From the NCBI GenBank assembly GCA_902625725.1, contig CACOCY010000007.1:1-64000 (forward strand): DNA of 64,000 nt. Reading direction: 5' to 3'. The stretch is from an uncultured SAR116 cluster alpha proteobacterium (lineage in GTDB: Bacteria; Pseudomonadota; Alphaproteobacteria; Puniceispirillales; Puniceispirillaceae). This document shows positions 47,423-55,510 of this stretch, piece by piece (position 1 is the stretch's first letter; each line of letters opens with the position of its first letter). The notes below the pieces were generated by a model. That model was not told where the DNA came from, made no database searches, and was given only the letters and a program-made list of their open reading frames with translations. Position numbers and translations under genes: made by a program.

Positions 47423-48160
47423 ATGATCAACAAATTTGCTAGCAAAAATTCAGCTCTAAATGAATTTGTTTCTGGTTTAAAAGACGGTCTACCTCTCCAA
47501 ATAGGCGTGATACCGTTTGGTATAGTATTTGGAATAGTTGGGCTGGAAGCCGGTCTTAGTCCACTCCAGACTTTTTTAATGTCTTCAATCTTATTTGGAG
47601 GAGCCAGCCAGATTGTATTTACACAATTACATGCAACAGCTACCCCATTCGCCGTATTGGTAACAACTGTAAGTGCGGTAAATTTGCGTCATTTGCTTTA
47701 TAGCATGGTAATGTCAGAATATTTGCGGCATCTACCGCTAAAATGGCGCCTTGTACTTGGATATCTTCTTACGGATGAAGCATTTGCTGTCTCACATTTA
47801 AGATATAGCCAACAGACTTCATCAGATGCAATGCATTATCATTTACTCGGGAGTGGTCTTATCTTATGGTTCTGCTGGCAAATTTCTACGGCTATAGGAA
47901 TATTGTCTGGCCCAACAATCCCTGATAGTTTTCAACTTGGATTTGCTATCCCTCTTACCTTTATAGCGGTTGTCATTCCATCTCTGACCCGTTTTCCAGC
48001 AATATTTTCTGCCATTTCAGCAGGTTTAGCTGCTTTAATATTCCAATTTCTGCCATTTAATCTTTGGCTAATTGTTGCCGCTTTTTGCGGGATTATGGCA
48101 GGAACCCTCAGCAGTTATATGTCCGAAAATTACATCAAAAAAATGAAGGAGCGAAAATGA
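47423..48160 (+). CDS. azlC: AzlC family branched-chain amino acid exporter, large subunit
   Basis: Large subunit of the two-component AzlCD exporter for branched-chain amino acids or analogues. 245 residues, about 7-8 membrane helices. Family wording: FVSGLKDGLPLQIGVIPFGIVFGI, LFGGASQIVFTQL, NLRHLLYSMVMSEYLR and GYLLTDEAFAV. Its stop overlaps the azlD start (ATGA). Confidence 0.92.
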   Translation: MINKFASKNSALNEFVSGLKDGLPLQIGVIPFGIVFGIVGLEAGLSPLQTFLMSSILFGGASQIVFTQLHATATPFAVLVTTVSAVNLRHLLYSMVMSEYLRHLPLKWRLVLGYLLTDEAFAVSHLRYSQQTSSDAMHYHLLGSGLILWFCWQISTAIGILSGPTIPDSFQLGFAIPLTFIAVVIPSLTRFPAIFSAISAGLAALIFQFLPFNLWLIVAAFCGIMAGTLSSYMSENYIKKMKERK

Positions 48161-48474
48161 GCGTTTGGATTGCAATTATATTTACTGGTTGCCTTACCTT
48201 TGGCACACGATTTTTGCCTCTTTCACAATTGATGCCTAAAAAGTTGCCTGATTGGTTGCAATTAGCCATGAAATTCGTGCCTGTGTCAGTACTGAGTGCA
48301 ATCATAATACCAGCGATTTTTATTTCAGAAGATACAGGTTATATCGTAATTCAAGATAACCTCCGGATTGCAGCTGCTATTGTTGCTATTTTTGTTGCTT
48401 ACTTCTCAAGGTCGACAGCCGTTACAATCATATCTGGTTTGTCAGTTATTTGGATTTTAACTTTTTTAGAATAG
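48157..48474 (+). CDS. azlD: AzlD family exporter, small subunit
   Basis: 105-residue membrane protein with four helices: MSVWIAIIFTGCLTFGTRFLPL, KFVPVSVLSAIIIPAIF, LRIAAAIVAIFVAYFSRS and TIISGLSVIWIL. The start is the ATG at 48157, four bases inside azlC, with AAGGAG about 8 bases before it; a longer upstream reading at 48064 lies within azlC and is rejected. Its 3' end overlaps that of the convergent DMT gene by 29 bases. Confidence 0.9.
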   Translation: MSVWIAIIFTGCLTFGTRFLPLSQLMPKKLPDWLQLAMKFVPVSVLSAIIIPAIFISEDTGYIVIQDNLRIAAAIVAIFVAYFSRSTAVTIISGLSVIWILTFLE

Positions 48475-49351
48475 CCCACAAAATCCTTCCGTCAATTACT
48501 AACAAACCAAAACTTATTACAATAAAACCGAAGAAAATTTGCATAGAAATCCATTTCTCTAGGAGAATTACATCAATCAAAATAGCAAAAACTGGCACAA
48601 TAATAGTTACAAGCATAAGGTTAGCGGCGCCAGCCAATTCCAAAATTCGAAAATAAACGACGTAAGCTATGGCCGTTCCAGCGATACTCAAGCCAAAAAG
48701 TATCAAAATAAATTTTAAATCAAACACATCCAAATTTGGTATTCCATTTGTCAAAATTACAAATGGCACAGAAATTAAAGAACCAATCAGTAACGTGCCA
48801 CAAGCAATATCTTTAGGCTCATAAACAGAGAGTTGTGTTTGTCCCCAGATACTCCCTAACGCGTAGCTTACCGAAGCAAGCAAAACTGCTAACTGGCTAA
48901 GTGAGGTGAGTGTTAATTCTTTTAAAACATCGAAGCCAGTTACTATAGTCACCCCGCAAATACCAATTAGTGTTCCAGCCACTCTTCGTATTTCTAATTT
49001 CTCGGAAGGGATAAAAACCGCTGCAAGAAACACAACTGCAAATGCAGTATTGGAATTTAAGATTGAAGCAAGACCACCGCTTATTGTTTGTTGACCCCAT
49101 GCAATAAGGGTGAAAGGTATAATATTATTTAATAATGCCATTACCGCCACTTTAATCCAAAAGTCTAGCTGTTTTGGAAGTCCTCGCCTAAGCCACAAAA
49201 ACACTAAATATAGGGCAAGCCCCGCGAAAAAAATTCGATAGAAAACAAGTGTAAGAGGTGGAACGAACTTTACACCTTCGCCAATAAAATAAAAAGAGCC
49301 ACCCCATATGAGCGATAAGAACAATAAAAAAAGCCACGCTTTATTACTCAT
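48446..49351 (-). CDS. DMT/EamA family metabolite exporter
   Basis: 301 residues with ten predicted membrane helices in two EamA repeats (about 5-140 and 150-290). Seen: FLSLIWGGSFYFIGEGVKFVPPLTLVFYRI at the N-terminus and NSNTAFAVVFLAAVFIPSEKLEIRRVAGTLIGICGV in the first repeat's end. Family members export amino acids or other metabolites; the substrate cannot be told. The last 29 bases overlap azlD tail to tail. The next gene upstream, 15 bases away, is a TauE permease. Confidence 0.9.
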   Translation of the reverse strand: MSNKAWLFLLFLSLIWGGSFYFIGEGVKFVPPLTLVFYRIFFAGLALYLVFLWLRRGLPKQLDFWIKVAVMALLNNIIPFTLIAWGQQTISGGLASILNSNTAFAVVFLAAVFIPSEKLEIRRVAGTLIGICGVTIVTGFDVLKELTLTSLSQLAVLLASVSYALGSIWGQTQLSVYEPKDIACGTLLIGSLISVPFVILTNGIPNLDVFDLKFILILFGLSIAGTAIAYVVYFRILELAGAANLMLVTIIVPVFAILIDVILLEKWISMQIFFGFIVISFGLLVIDGRILWAILKKLKSK

Positions 49352-49366
49352 CTAGTTTGTTCCTAA

Positions 49367-50125
49367 TTATAAGATTGCTTCTACTATCATCCGCATTCCC
49401 ATAATGAAAAACATCCATAATAATAGATTTCTAAATAAATCAGTCGATATTTTGTCTCTTATAGATTGCCCAATAACAAATCCCACAGTTGCCACTAATG
49501 TTGCCACTATACTAGAAAACCAAATTTCAGAAAGAACTAAGACCTCTGTTGACAAATATCCAAACAAAACAGGAATACATCCTACTAATAAAAGAAAACC
49601 CATGGTATCAACAAATTCCCTCTTTGGAATTTTCGCCGCTATTAGATAGATGGTAAGCGGAATGGCCCAAAGTACTGTTGGACCGCCAACAAAACCAGAT
49701 ATGACACCAACAAAGGGCTGCCAAATCTTCATCTTTTCAGGCCTAATGTACCAACCACTGCCTCTTAAATTTGTGAGTAAAAAGCTTAATATACCAAAAC
49801 CTATCCAGAGCTTAATTAGTTCACTGGATAAGTGAACAGTAACAAAAGAAAATACAGTAAGACTTGCAATCATCCAGGCGGCTAAACGCCAGTATTTTTT
49901 TACTACGAAAAGATGGTCCTCCGCCTGATAGTATTGCCAGCTATTCAGAATTAGGACAGGGATAACATTAATCATTACCGCATCTAACGGCGGAAGAAAA
50001 AAAGTTAAAATGGTGATAGCAGTGGTGGGCAAACCAAGGCCGAGTGTTCCTTTAACCATACCAGCAAGAAAAAATGAGCTTGCAATGATTATCCAATAAT
50101 ATTCAGATGCAAATTCATTCATCAA
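49367..50125 (-). CDS. TauE/SafE (TSUP) family permease
   Basis: 252-residue membrane protein with the two TSUP repeats: [35 protein letters not shown] near the N-terminus and [27 protein letters not shown] in the second half. Family members move sulfite, sulfoacetate or other organic anions. The start overlaps the stop of the pterin carbinolamine dehydratase gene (ATGA), and the next gene is an EamA exporter, so these three minus-strand genes may be one operon. Confidence 0.9.
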   Translation of the reverse strand: MMNEFASEYYWIIIASSFFLAGMVKGTLGLGLPTTAITILTFFLPPLDAVMINVIPVLILNSWQYYQAEDHLFVVKKYWRLAAWMIASLTVFSFVTVHLSSELIKLWIGFGILSFLLTNLRGSGWYIRPEKMKIWQPFVGVISGFVGGPTVLWAIPLTIYLIAAKIPKREFVDTMGFLLLVGCIPVLFGYLSTEVLVLSEIWFSSIVATLVATVGFVIGQSIRDKISTDLFRNLLLWMFFIMGMRMIVEAIL

Positions 50126-50433
50126 ATGCTGTTAGCACCTAATTGCAACGCTATTTTGTTAATCTTTTTGGCAAGTGCTTCGTCAAGGTCTGTAATACCG
50201 CCTGCATCGTGCGTAGTGAGCCTTATTTTTACTGTGCTATATACATTTGACCACTCAGGATGGTGGTTCATTTTATCAGCGATAATGGCAACTTGCGTAA
50301 TAAAACCTATGGCAGAAGGAAACCCATCAAACTTAAGTTGTCTATTCATCGCCCTATCGTCGGTCTCAAATGACCAACTGTTCTGCTCAGATTTGAGAAT
50401 TTTTAATGCATTATCATCTAATAATGTTGGCAA
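50122..50433 (-). CDS. phhB: Pterin-4a-carbinolamine dehydratase
   Basis: 103 residues of the PCD/DCoH family, which dehydrates 4a-hydroxytetrahydropterin after aromatic amino acid hydroxylation. The active-site wording is clear: [51 protein letters not shown] region, with the KMNHHPEW histidines and the TTHD histidine. No phenylalanine hydroxylase is in the window; in such genomes PCD may act in molybdopterin metabolism or be orphaned. Translationally coupled to the TauE permease. Confidence 0.92.
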   Translation of the reverse strand: MPTLLDDNALKILKSEQNSWSFETDDRAMNRQLKFDGFPSAIGFITQVAIIADKMNHHPEWSNVYSTVKIRLTTHDAGGITDLDEALAKKINKIALQLGANSI

Positions 50434-50650
50434 CTATTTCTCCAAAAAGTGTGACATATATAATTTTTTATACTTAAACTGAGAAATTTATCACACGCAG
50501 GAACTTAGATGACAAGTATATTCCTAAATTTTCTAATTAAATTAGCATATCCCTCACTATTTATTATAAAACTTATTCAAAAAAAGACATAATAAAATCA
50601 AATTTATCCAGCTTCTTCCTTTTTTTGATTTCAGTATTAAATGGAACACT

Positions 50651-51223
50651 ATGAAAATGAGGATTTTTTATACAACCGCAAAGCCGTTTGTTTCTGTTTT
50701 GGTGGAGACTGCACCATTGGTTGCACTTTTTGTAGGTACTTCTTTGTACTCGTTACATATTGGTGCGGCTGCAGCTGTCTTAGCCTCTACTATCCTCATT
50801 TTTTTTCAATATGCTAAAGATAAATCAATTTTATTTTTTCCGCTATTCTCTACTATCATTTCAATATTATTTGTTTCAATAGCATTTATCACGGAAGAAA
50901 CTTTTTTTATTAAAATCCAAGCTAGTTTGTTCAACAGTGCGTTTGCATTTTTATTGTTGCTAGGCTGGGCTAGAAACTACCCTGTAATGAAATTATTCTT
51001 TGGAAAGCAATTCTCACTTAATCATTATACATGGATGCAGCTCTCCATAAGATGGGCAATATTTTTTCTTTGTCTAACGATCGGAAATGAGTTTGCATGG
51101 AGGATGCTCGATGATGAGGGTTGGGTGAGTGTAAAAGTCTTCATTTTTGCCCCAGCAACAGCTTTATTTATGGTATCTCTGGTACCGCTAACTATCAAGG
51201 GCAAAATACCGAGGTCTGACTAA
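50651..51223 (+). CDS. ispZ: Inner-membrane septation-type protein IspZ/YciB
   Basis: 190-residue membrane protein with about six helices, of the YciB/IspZ family tied to cell-envelope integrity and division. Family wording: FYTTAKPFVSVLVETAPLVALFVGTSLY-type opening, NPVMKLFFG-like YPVMKLFFGKQFSL, and WMQLSIRWAIFFLCLTIGNEFAWRM. The start is ATG 50651 or 50657. Flanked by divergent phhB and convergent GST-like genes. Confidence 0.88.
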   Translation: MKMRIFYTTAKPFVSVLVETAPLVALFVGTSLYSLHIGAAAAVLASTILIFFQYAKDKSILFFPLFSTIISILFVSIAFITEETFFIKIQASLFNSAFAFLLLLGWARNYPVMKLFFGKQFSLNHYTWMQLSIRWAIFFLCLTIGNEFAWRMLDDEGWVSVKVFIFAPATALFMVSLVPLTIKGKIPRSD

Positions 51224-51277
51224 ATATATCAATTTTTAGTCTAAATTTTGAGATTTTTTTTTGAAAGCAGTTATGGT

Positions 51278-52204
51278 TTATTGTGCTGACAACTGATACC
51301 CTAGTATAGGAAAATGAATTGAAACCATTCCAACATCTTCATGTTCATAATCTATAATGATGATATTTTGGTCCAAATATCGTAAAACCCCGTCCACATC
51401 AGGGTCAGACGTTTTGCCGTTAGGCCTTATACGAACGCTTTCTCCTATTTTTAACTTTCCGGTGTAAGCGCAATTTATTCCTTTAGGGGCAGTGGAAATA
51501 TGATGTTTGGCAATTTTCAATGCTTCCTCCGGAGGATAATCAATAAAAGAACCATGTCCTATTTGGGTTATAAGCTCACGATGTTTAACAAGTGCTTTGT
51601 AGGGAGCAATAAAACTCTCGCCTCCATCCCATCTTCCACATAAAAACCAAACACAATGTTGTATTACCGCATCTGCATAGCTTGGGTTTTTTCCATTTAC
51701 ATACGGACCTTGTGATGTGAGATGTTGATTTATAAGCTCAAAGGCTGATTGCAATTGTAAAACAACACTTGGAAGAGAGTTATGCATCTCTTCAGCCGTC
51801 CATCCGGGCTCGAAATATAGAGAGCCCCTATCTTCAATAAATTCTTTAGGCGCCACTCCCATTGATGTGGTCAGCACTATCCTTACTGTAAGTTTAAATA
51901 AAATATTTTCTCCAAAACTTCCTAAAATTAATTCTAACGCCCTATTGGTAGACAGATATGCCACTTTCTTGCTTTTTAGCTTTCCAAGATGAAAAGCTAT
52001 ACACTGACTATCACAAAATATATCTGCACCTATTTGCAAGACAGGTGTTCTACGATACCCACCGGTAAGTGGCATCAATAACGGCTTCGGAGGAATACGT
52101 GGTATTTGAACAGAGTGCCATTGAAGACCCATTATACCAAATGTCATCCGAATTTTTTCTGCTATTGGTGATTGCGGATAATGATGAAAAATAGGAACTA
52201 ACAT
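51278..52204 (-). CDS. Glutathione S-transferase-like protein
   Basis: 308 residues. The N-terminal thioredoxin-like GST domain (about 1-80) has YPQSPIAEKIRMTFGIMGLQW, PLTGGYRRTPVLQIGADIFCDSQCIAFHL, with the Ser/Pro glutathione contact region. The helical C-terminal part (about 100-230) has NGKNPSYADAVIQHCVWFLCG. The last 60 residues (KIGESVRIRPNGKTSDPDVDG, then a hydrophobic ending) form an extra beta-rich domain not usual in short GSTs; relatives with this tail are seen in marine alphaproteobacteria. Substrate unknown. Confidence 0.82.
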   Translation of the reverse strand: MLVPIFHHYPQSPIAEKIRMTFGIMGLQWHSVQIPRIPPKPLLMPLTGGYRRTPVLQIGADIFCDSQCIAFHLGKLKSKKVAYLSTNRALELILGSFGENILFKLTVRIVLTTSMGVAPKEFIEDRGSLYFEPGWTAEEMHNSLPSVVLQLQSAFELINQHLTSQGPYVNGKNPSYADAVIQHCVWFLCGRWDGGESFIAPYKALVKHRELITQIGHGSFIDYPPEEALKIAKHHISTAPKGINCAYTGKLKIGESVRIRPNGKTSDPDVDGVLRYLDQNIIIIDYEHEDVGMVSIHFPILGYQLSAQ

Positions 52205-52379
52205 TTTATTTTTAGCTTTTTTGACTTTTTTTAAATAGAAGACAGATTTAATTAATAAATGCCCATTTTAAAATCATCGGTCAATGTGATTTAGGTTTAA
52301 CCTCTCGAATTAATTTGTGAAAGCCGAGGATAATAAAAAAAGGAATAAACTTGATATATTCCCTAATTTGTAGAACATT

Positions 52380-52538
52380 TTATTCTGGGCATGGTGCACC
52401 GCACGGCGCACAAGCCAATGACTTATCAGCGGGAGCCGCAAGGCTTTCAGTAACAGGGCTTGTTAAATGATCCAAACTACCGAGAAGAAATATTAATAAA
52501 AGCAAAATCAAATGTATATTTCTGGGGGTATTAAGCAT
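52380..52538 (-). CDS. Small exported Cys-rich protein (52 aa) of the sulfur cassette
   Basis: Minus-strand ATG 52538 to TAA 52380. The protein has a signal-like start (MLNTPRNIHLILLLLIFLLG), a short linker with TSPVTESLAAPADKS, and ends CAPCGAPCPE, with three cysteines in ten residues. GAGG lies 3-4 bases before the ATG and includes the last base of the upstream YeeE/YedE stop codon, 5 bases away, so it looks translationally coupled. Not recognised as a known family. It could carry sulfane sulfur or bind a metal in the periplasm; this is inferred only from context. Confidence 0.6.
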   Translation of the reverse strand: MLNTPRNIHLILLLLIFLLGSLDHLTSPVTESLAAPADKSLACAPCGAPCPE

Positions 52539-52543
52539 TTGCC

Positions 52544-53695
52544 TCAAAATCCAAAATAAGGCCTAGTTTTTATGCCTACCCAACTTCCAAGCAATGCGAA
52601 AAACGCCCATAACCAGCCATGTAAACTACCAGAAGAAATTCCAGCAACAAAAGCCCCAATATTACAGCCAAAAGCTAATCTCGCCCCTACTCCCATCAAC
52701 AGACCACCAATCATTGCGGCTGCTAATTGACGGATGGGCGGCCATGGCTGATTAGCAAAACTAGCCGTTACGGCTGCAAAGAAACTTGCCCCAAGAATCA
52801 TACCAAAATTCATTAGGCTGCTTACATCTGCAAAAACAGATTGCTTCAATGCTAGGGCTGGCCCAGGCCATTGCCAGAATGCAGCTTTGTCGATGGGAAT
52901 TCCTGCTAACATAGCTATCTTGCCACCCCAAACGGTAAATCCAAATGTTACGCCCCAAGGGTGTCCAGAAATAATGAAAACAAGAATGCATAGGAAGGAA
53001 ATCAGCAATGTTCCAACGAGCCAATTTATACTCAATTTTTGCCCAGATTTTATGGCCATTGTAAAGAAAATAGCTGCTACGCAAAAAATTAAAAAGGAGT
53101 TTAAGGCACAATAAATAATTAAACTTGAGGACGCACCGATAATAATTGGATTTAACGCACCCCAATTTAAAACTATGGGCAAAATCACACTTCCAATAAC
53201 TGACCCAATTATAAACCCCGGTAGTGCGAAAATCATTCTTGCAGAACCGCTACCAAAGGTAAATAGGACACCAGAGCCGCAACCATTTGCAAGTTGCATA
53301 CCTATTCCAAAAATGAATGAACCTAGCACAAGTGAAATGGATATCGGTGCAAAACTGCCGGAAGAACCTAGTCCAAGATAGCTTATCGGTAAATATACTA
53401 GGCTACAGAAACCAATTAAAACAAAGTGATACCCAATTGGACGGGTATCACCTTGAGTAATAAATTTTAGCCAACCGGAAGCAAATCCATATTGAAAATA
53501 TAGAAATGCCATCCCCAATAATCCGCCCAGGAAGAAAAGGCTTAACCCTTTATGTCCAGTATCAATAGCCACAAAACCTGAGATTATTGCAGTTATAACA
53601 CCGAGGAGACATAACAGACCATAATCTTTTTTGTTTCCCCACTTTAGACTGATGGTCTGATATTCAAAAAAATTGAGTTTTAAAAACTTATCCAA
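52544..53695 (-). CDS. yeeE: YeeE/YedE family thiosulfate/sulfur-compound permease
   Basis: 383-residue polytopic membrane protein of the YeeE/YedE (TsuA) family. TsuA takes up thiosulfate using conserved membrane cysteines. Two repeats are visible, each with a GC motif: LANGCGSGVLFTFGSGSARMI (about 130-150) and LAFGCNIGAFVAGISSGSLHGW (about 345-365). Another GxxxG-rich helix set lies between. Its start overlaps the rhodanese gene end by 8 bases and a small Cys-rich gene follows 5 bases after its stop. Together they form a sulfur-uptake cassette. Confidence 0.9.
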   Translation of the reverse strand: MDKFLKLNFFEYQTISLKWGNKKDYGLLCLLGVITAIISGFVAIDTGHKGLSLFFLGGLLGMAFLYFQYGFASGWLKFITQGDTRPIGYHFVLIGFCSLVYLPISYLGLGSSGSFAPISISLVLGSFIFGIGMQLANGCGSGVLFTFGSGSARMIFALPGFIIGSVIGSVILPIVLNWGALNPIIIGASSSLIIYCALNSFLIFCVAAIFFTMAIKSGQKLSINWLVGTLLISFLCILVFIISGHPWGVTFGFTVWGGKIAMLAGIPIDKAAFWQWPGPALALKQSVFADVSSLMNFGMILGASFFAAVTASFANQPWPPIRQLAAAMIGGLLMGVGARLAFGCNIGAFVAGISSGSLHGWLWAFFALLGSWVGIKTRPYFGF

Positions 53696-54662
53696 GCCGG
53701 AAGAATTCTTTAATTTTAGTAAAATTAGATTTCTCCTTAATTAATGGTCGATTTGAGTCTTTTGTCCATTCCACCATTGAGCCATCGTATAAAGTAACGT
53801 TTTCATTACCAAGTAGCTCTGATAACACAAACCAATTCATAGCAGCCCAATGACCAGTGTTACAAATGCTCACAACTGGTTTGTTTTGAATATAACCATA
53901 AATTTCCTTCAAAGCATTTGTTGATTTTAACTTATTATTAATTTCATCATAGGCATTTGATTGTGTTAAAAGGGTTGCTCCAGGAATATGTCCGGCCGCA
54001 AGAACCTTTGGATGTTTTTCCTCTCCCCAAAACTGCTTTTCAGGTCTGCCGTCAAGAAGTATGATATTGGATATTTTATCCATTACAACTTGCTCTACTG
54101 CTTTCGTATCAATATAGTCATCATTAATGAATGAAGCGTTAAAGCTGCCATTTTTAGGGGCTGTAGGAGCTCCTCTTTCGATTTGAGAAGGATAGGTCTC
54201 ATTCCATTTTGCCCAACCACCATTCAAAATAGACACTTTCTCATGCCCAAACGATTTGAATGTCCAATACGCTCTAGCAGAAGAGCCAAAATCTGTTGAC
54301 GATACACCCGCCGGAACGATTATAACATGGGATTCTTGATTTATACCTAATGAGCGCGCGAGAGTCTGAAATTGTTCCTCGGAAGGAATTAAGCCAGGAA
54401 TATCGTTTCTAGCTACGCGCCACCCCGCTTTCATATAATCTGAGTGAATCGATCCGGGAATATGGCCCTCCAAAAAGGTATCATATCCACCGCCATCCAG
54501 TGAATTCCGCAAATCAATTATAACTAGTTCAGGAGTCTGAAGATTTTTTGATAGCCAATCTACCGAAACCAAGGGTTTTGACGCCAAAGCAAAGCCAATA
54601 TTGAATAAAGTAACAATTGTTGTGGTAAAACAAAATAACAAAGTTCTAATTGATATTCTCAT
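53688..54662 (-). CDS. sseA: Periplasmic rhodanese-type sulfurtransferase (two domains)
   Basis: 324 residues with an N-terminal signal peptide (about 1-28, hydrophobic, ending FALA) and two rhodanese domains. The first is inactive (no Cys; PAGVSSTDFGSSARAYW). The second has the catalytic cysteine at about 267 in VSICNTGHWAAMNWFVLS. Seen also: IDLRNSLDGGGYDTFLEGHIPGSIHSDYMKAGW and LLDGRPEKQFWGEEKH. The signal peptide puts it in the periplasm, unlike cytosolic SseA. It overlaps the YeeE/YedE permease gene by 8 bases, so it likely feeds or prepares sulfur for that permease. Confidence 0.9.
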   Translation of the reverse strand: MRISIRTLLFCFTTTIVTLFNIGFALASKPLVSVDWLSKNLQTPELVIIDLRNSLDGGGYDTFLEGHIPGSIHSDYMKAGWRVARNDIPGLIPSEEQFQTLARSLGINQESHVIIVPAGVSSTDFGSSARAYWTFKSFGHEKVSILNGGWAKWNETYPSQIERGAPTAPKNGSFNASFINDDYIDTKAVEQVVMDKISNIILLDGRPEKQFWGEEKHPKVLAAGHIPGATLLTQSNAYDEINNKLKSTNALKEIYGYIQNKPVVSICNTGHWAAMNWFVLSELLGNENVTLYDGSMVEWTKDSNRPLIKEKSNFTKIKEFFRLG

Positions 54663-55075
54663 TTAAATTCTCTTCCTAATTTCTGTAATGAAAACCGCGA
54701 AATTGGTTTACAAATATAATTTCTCATTTGAACATGGAATATTTTTTTAATTTTTGAATATTAAGCTTGAAAAAAATAAATTTTTTTTGTTTTTATATAT
54801 TTTTATAAAATTTTTTTTTAAAAAGTTATTTTATTTTAATTCATAATTTCAAGACTGTTAGAAGGACTAAATTCCTTTCTACTGCCAATTAGACACTTTT
54901 TTCTGATTTCTAATTACCATGCGAAATAGTGCCGCATTACACTTGAATCAACAAACAATCTCATTATTTTTATGTATTGATAAAGGGCTTCTTTTTGCCG
55001 AATTTTACAAACTCCATAATTGAAGTAGGTGTAATTTGCAAATTTTACTTGGACATAAATTAAGAAGAGATAAAC
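54663..55075 (+). other. 413-base gap between divergent rhodanese and ccmE genes; no gene supported
   Basis: The only striking content is an AT-rich tract (54771-54841: 71 bases with two G and no C), rich in T-runs and A-runs. A 34-codon ORF (54919-55023, plus) has no ribosome site and no recognisable sequence. AAGAAGAG lies 7 bases before the ccmE ATG. Promoters for both divergent units are expected here; none is convincing. Confidence 0.6.
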
Positions 55076-55510
55076 ATGTCGCCGAAATCAAATAGATTGA
55101 TACTTTTTTGTGTGGCCGCGGCTTTTCTAATATCTGCAGCTGCACTAACACTTTCAGCCCTAGATGAAAATATTGTTTACTTCTATACACCCTCAGAATT
55201 AGACAAATCAGAAATTGGTAGCCGCTCAATTCGTATTGGAGGGTTGGTGAAAAAAGATAGCATAAATATTAATGGATTAACTACGCGTTTTGTCATTGAA
55301 GATGCGACCAGTCAGCAGACAGTAATTTACACAGGTGTACTACCTGATATTTTTCGCGTTGGTCAAGGTGTCATAGCAGAAGGCAAATTCGAAAATAAAT
55401 TTTTTAGAGCGAACACGGTAATGGCAAAGCATGATGAAAGATATATGCCACGTGAAGTTGCGGAAAAGCTCAAGGAACAAGGTGTTTGGCAAGGGGAGGC
55501 AAGCAGATGA
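55076..55510 (+). CDS. ccmE: Cytochrome c maturation heme chaperone CcmE
   Basis: Periplasmic heme chaperone anchored by one N-terminal membrane helix (about 8-28). It binds heme covalently through the histidine in HDERY (H119, with Y123), then delivers it to CcmF. The OB-fold beta core (RIGGLVKKDSININGL, VIEDATSQQTVIYTGVLPDIFRVGQGVIAEG) is clear. Length 144. Its stop overlaps the ccmF start (ATGA). Confidence 0.95.
   Translation: MSPKSNRLILFCVAAAFLISAAALTLSALDENIVYFYTPSELDKSEIGSRSIRIGGLVKKDSININGLTTRFVIEDATSQQTVIYTGVLPDIFRVGQGVIAEGKFENKFFRANTVMAKHDERYMPREVAEKLKEQGVWQGEASR

Noticed and set aside
54919-55023. 34-codon plus-strand ORF between the rhodanese and ccmE genes
   Set aside because: No ribosome site, no recognisable or protein-like pattern beyond chance.
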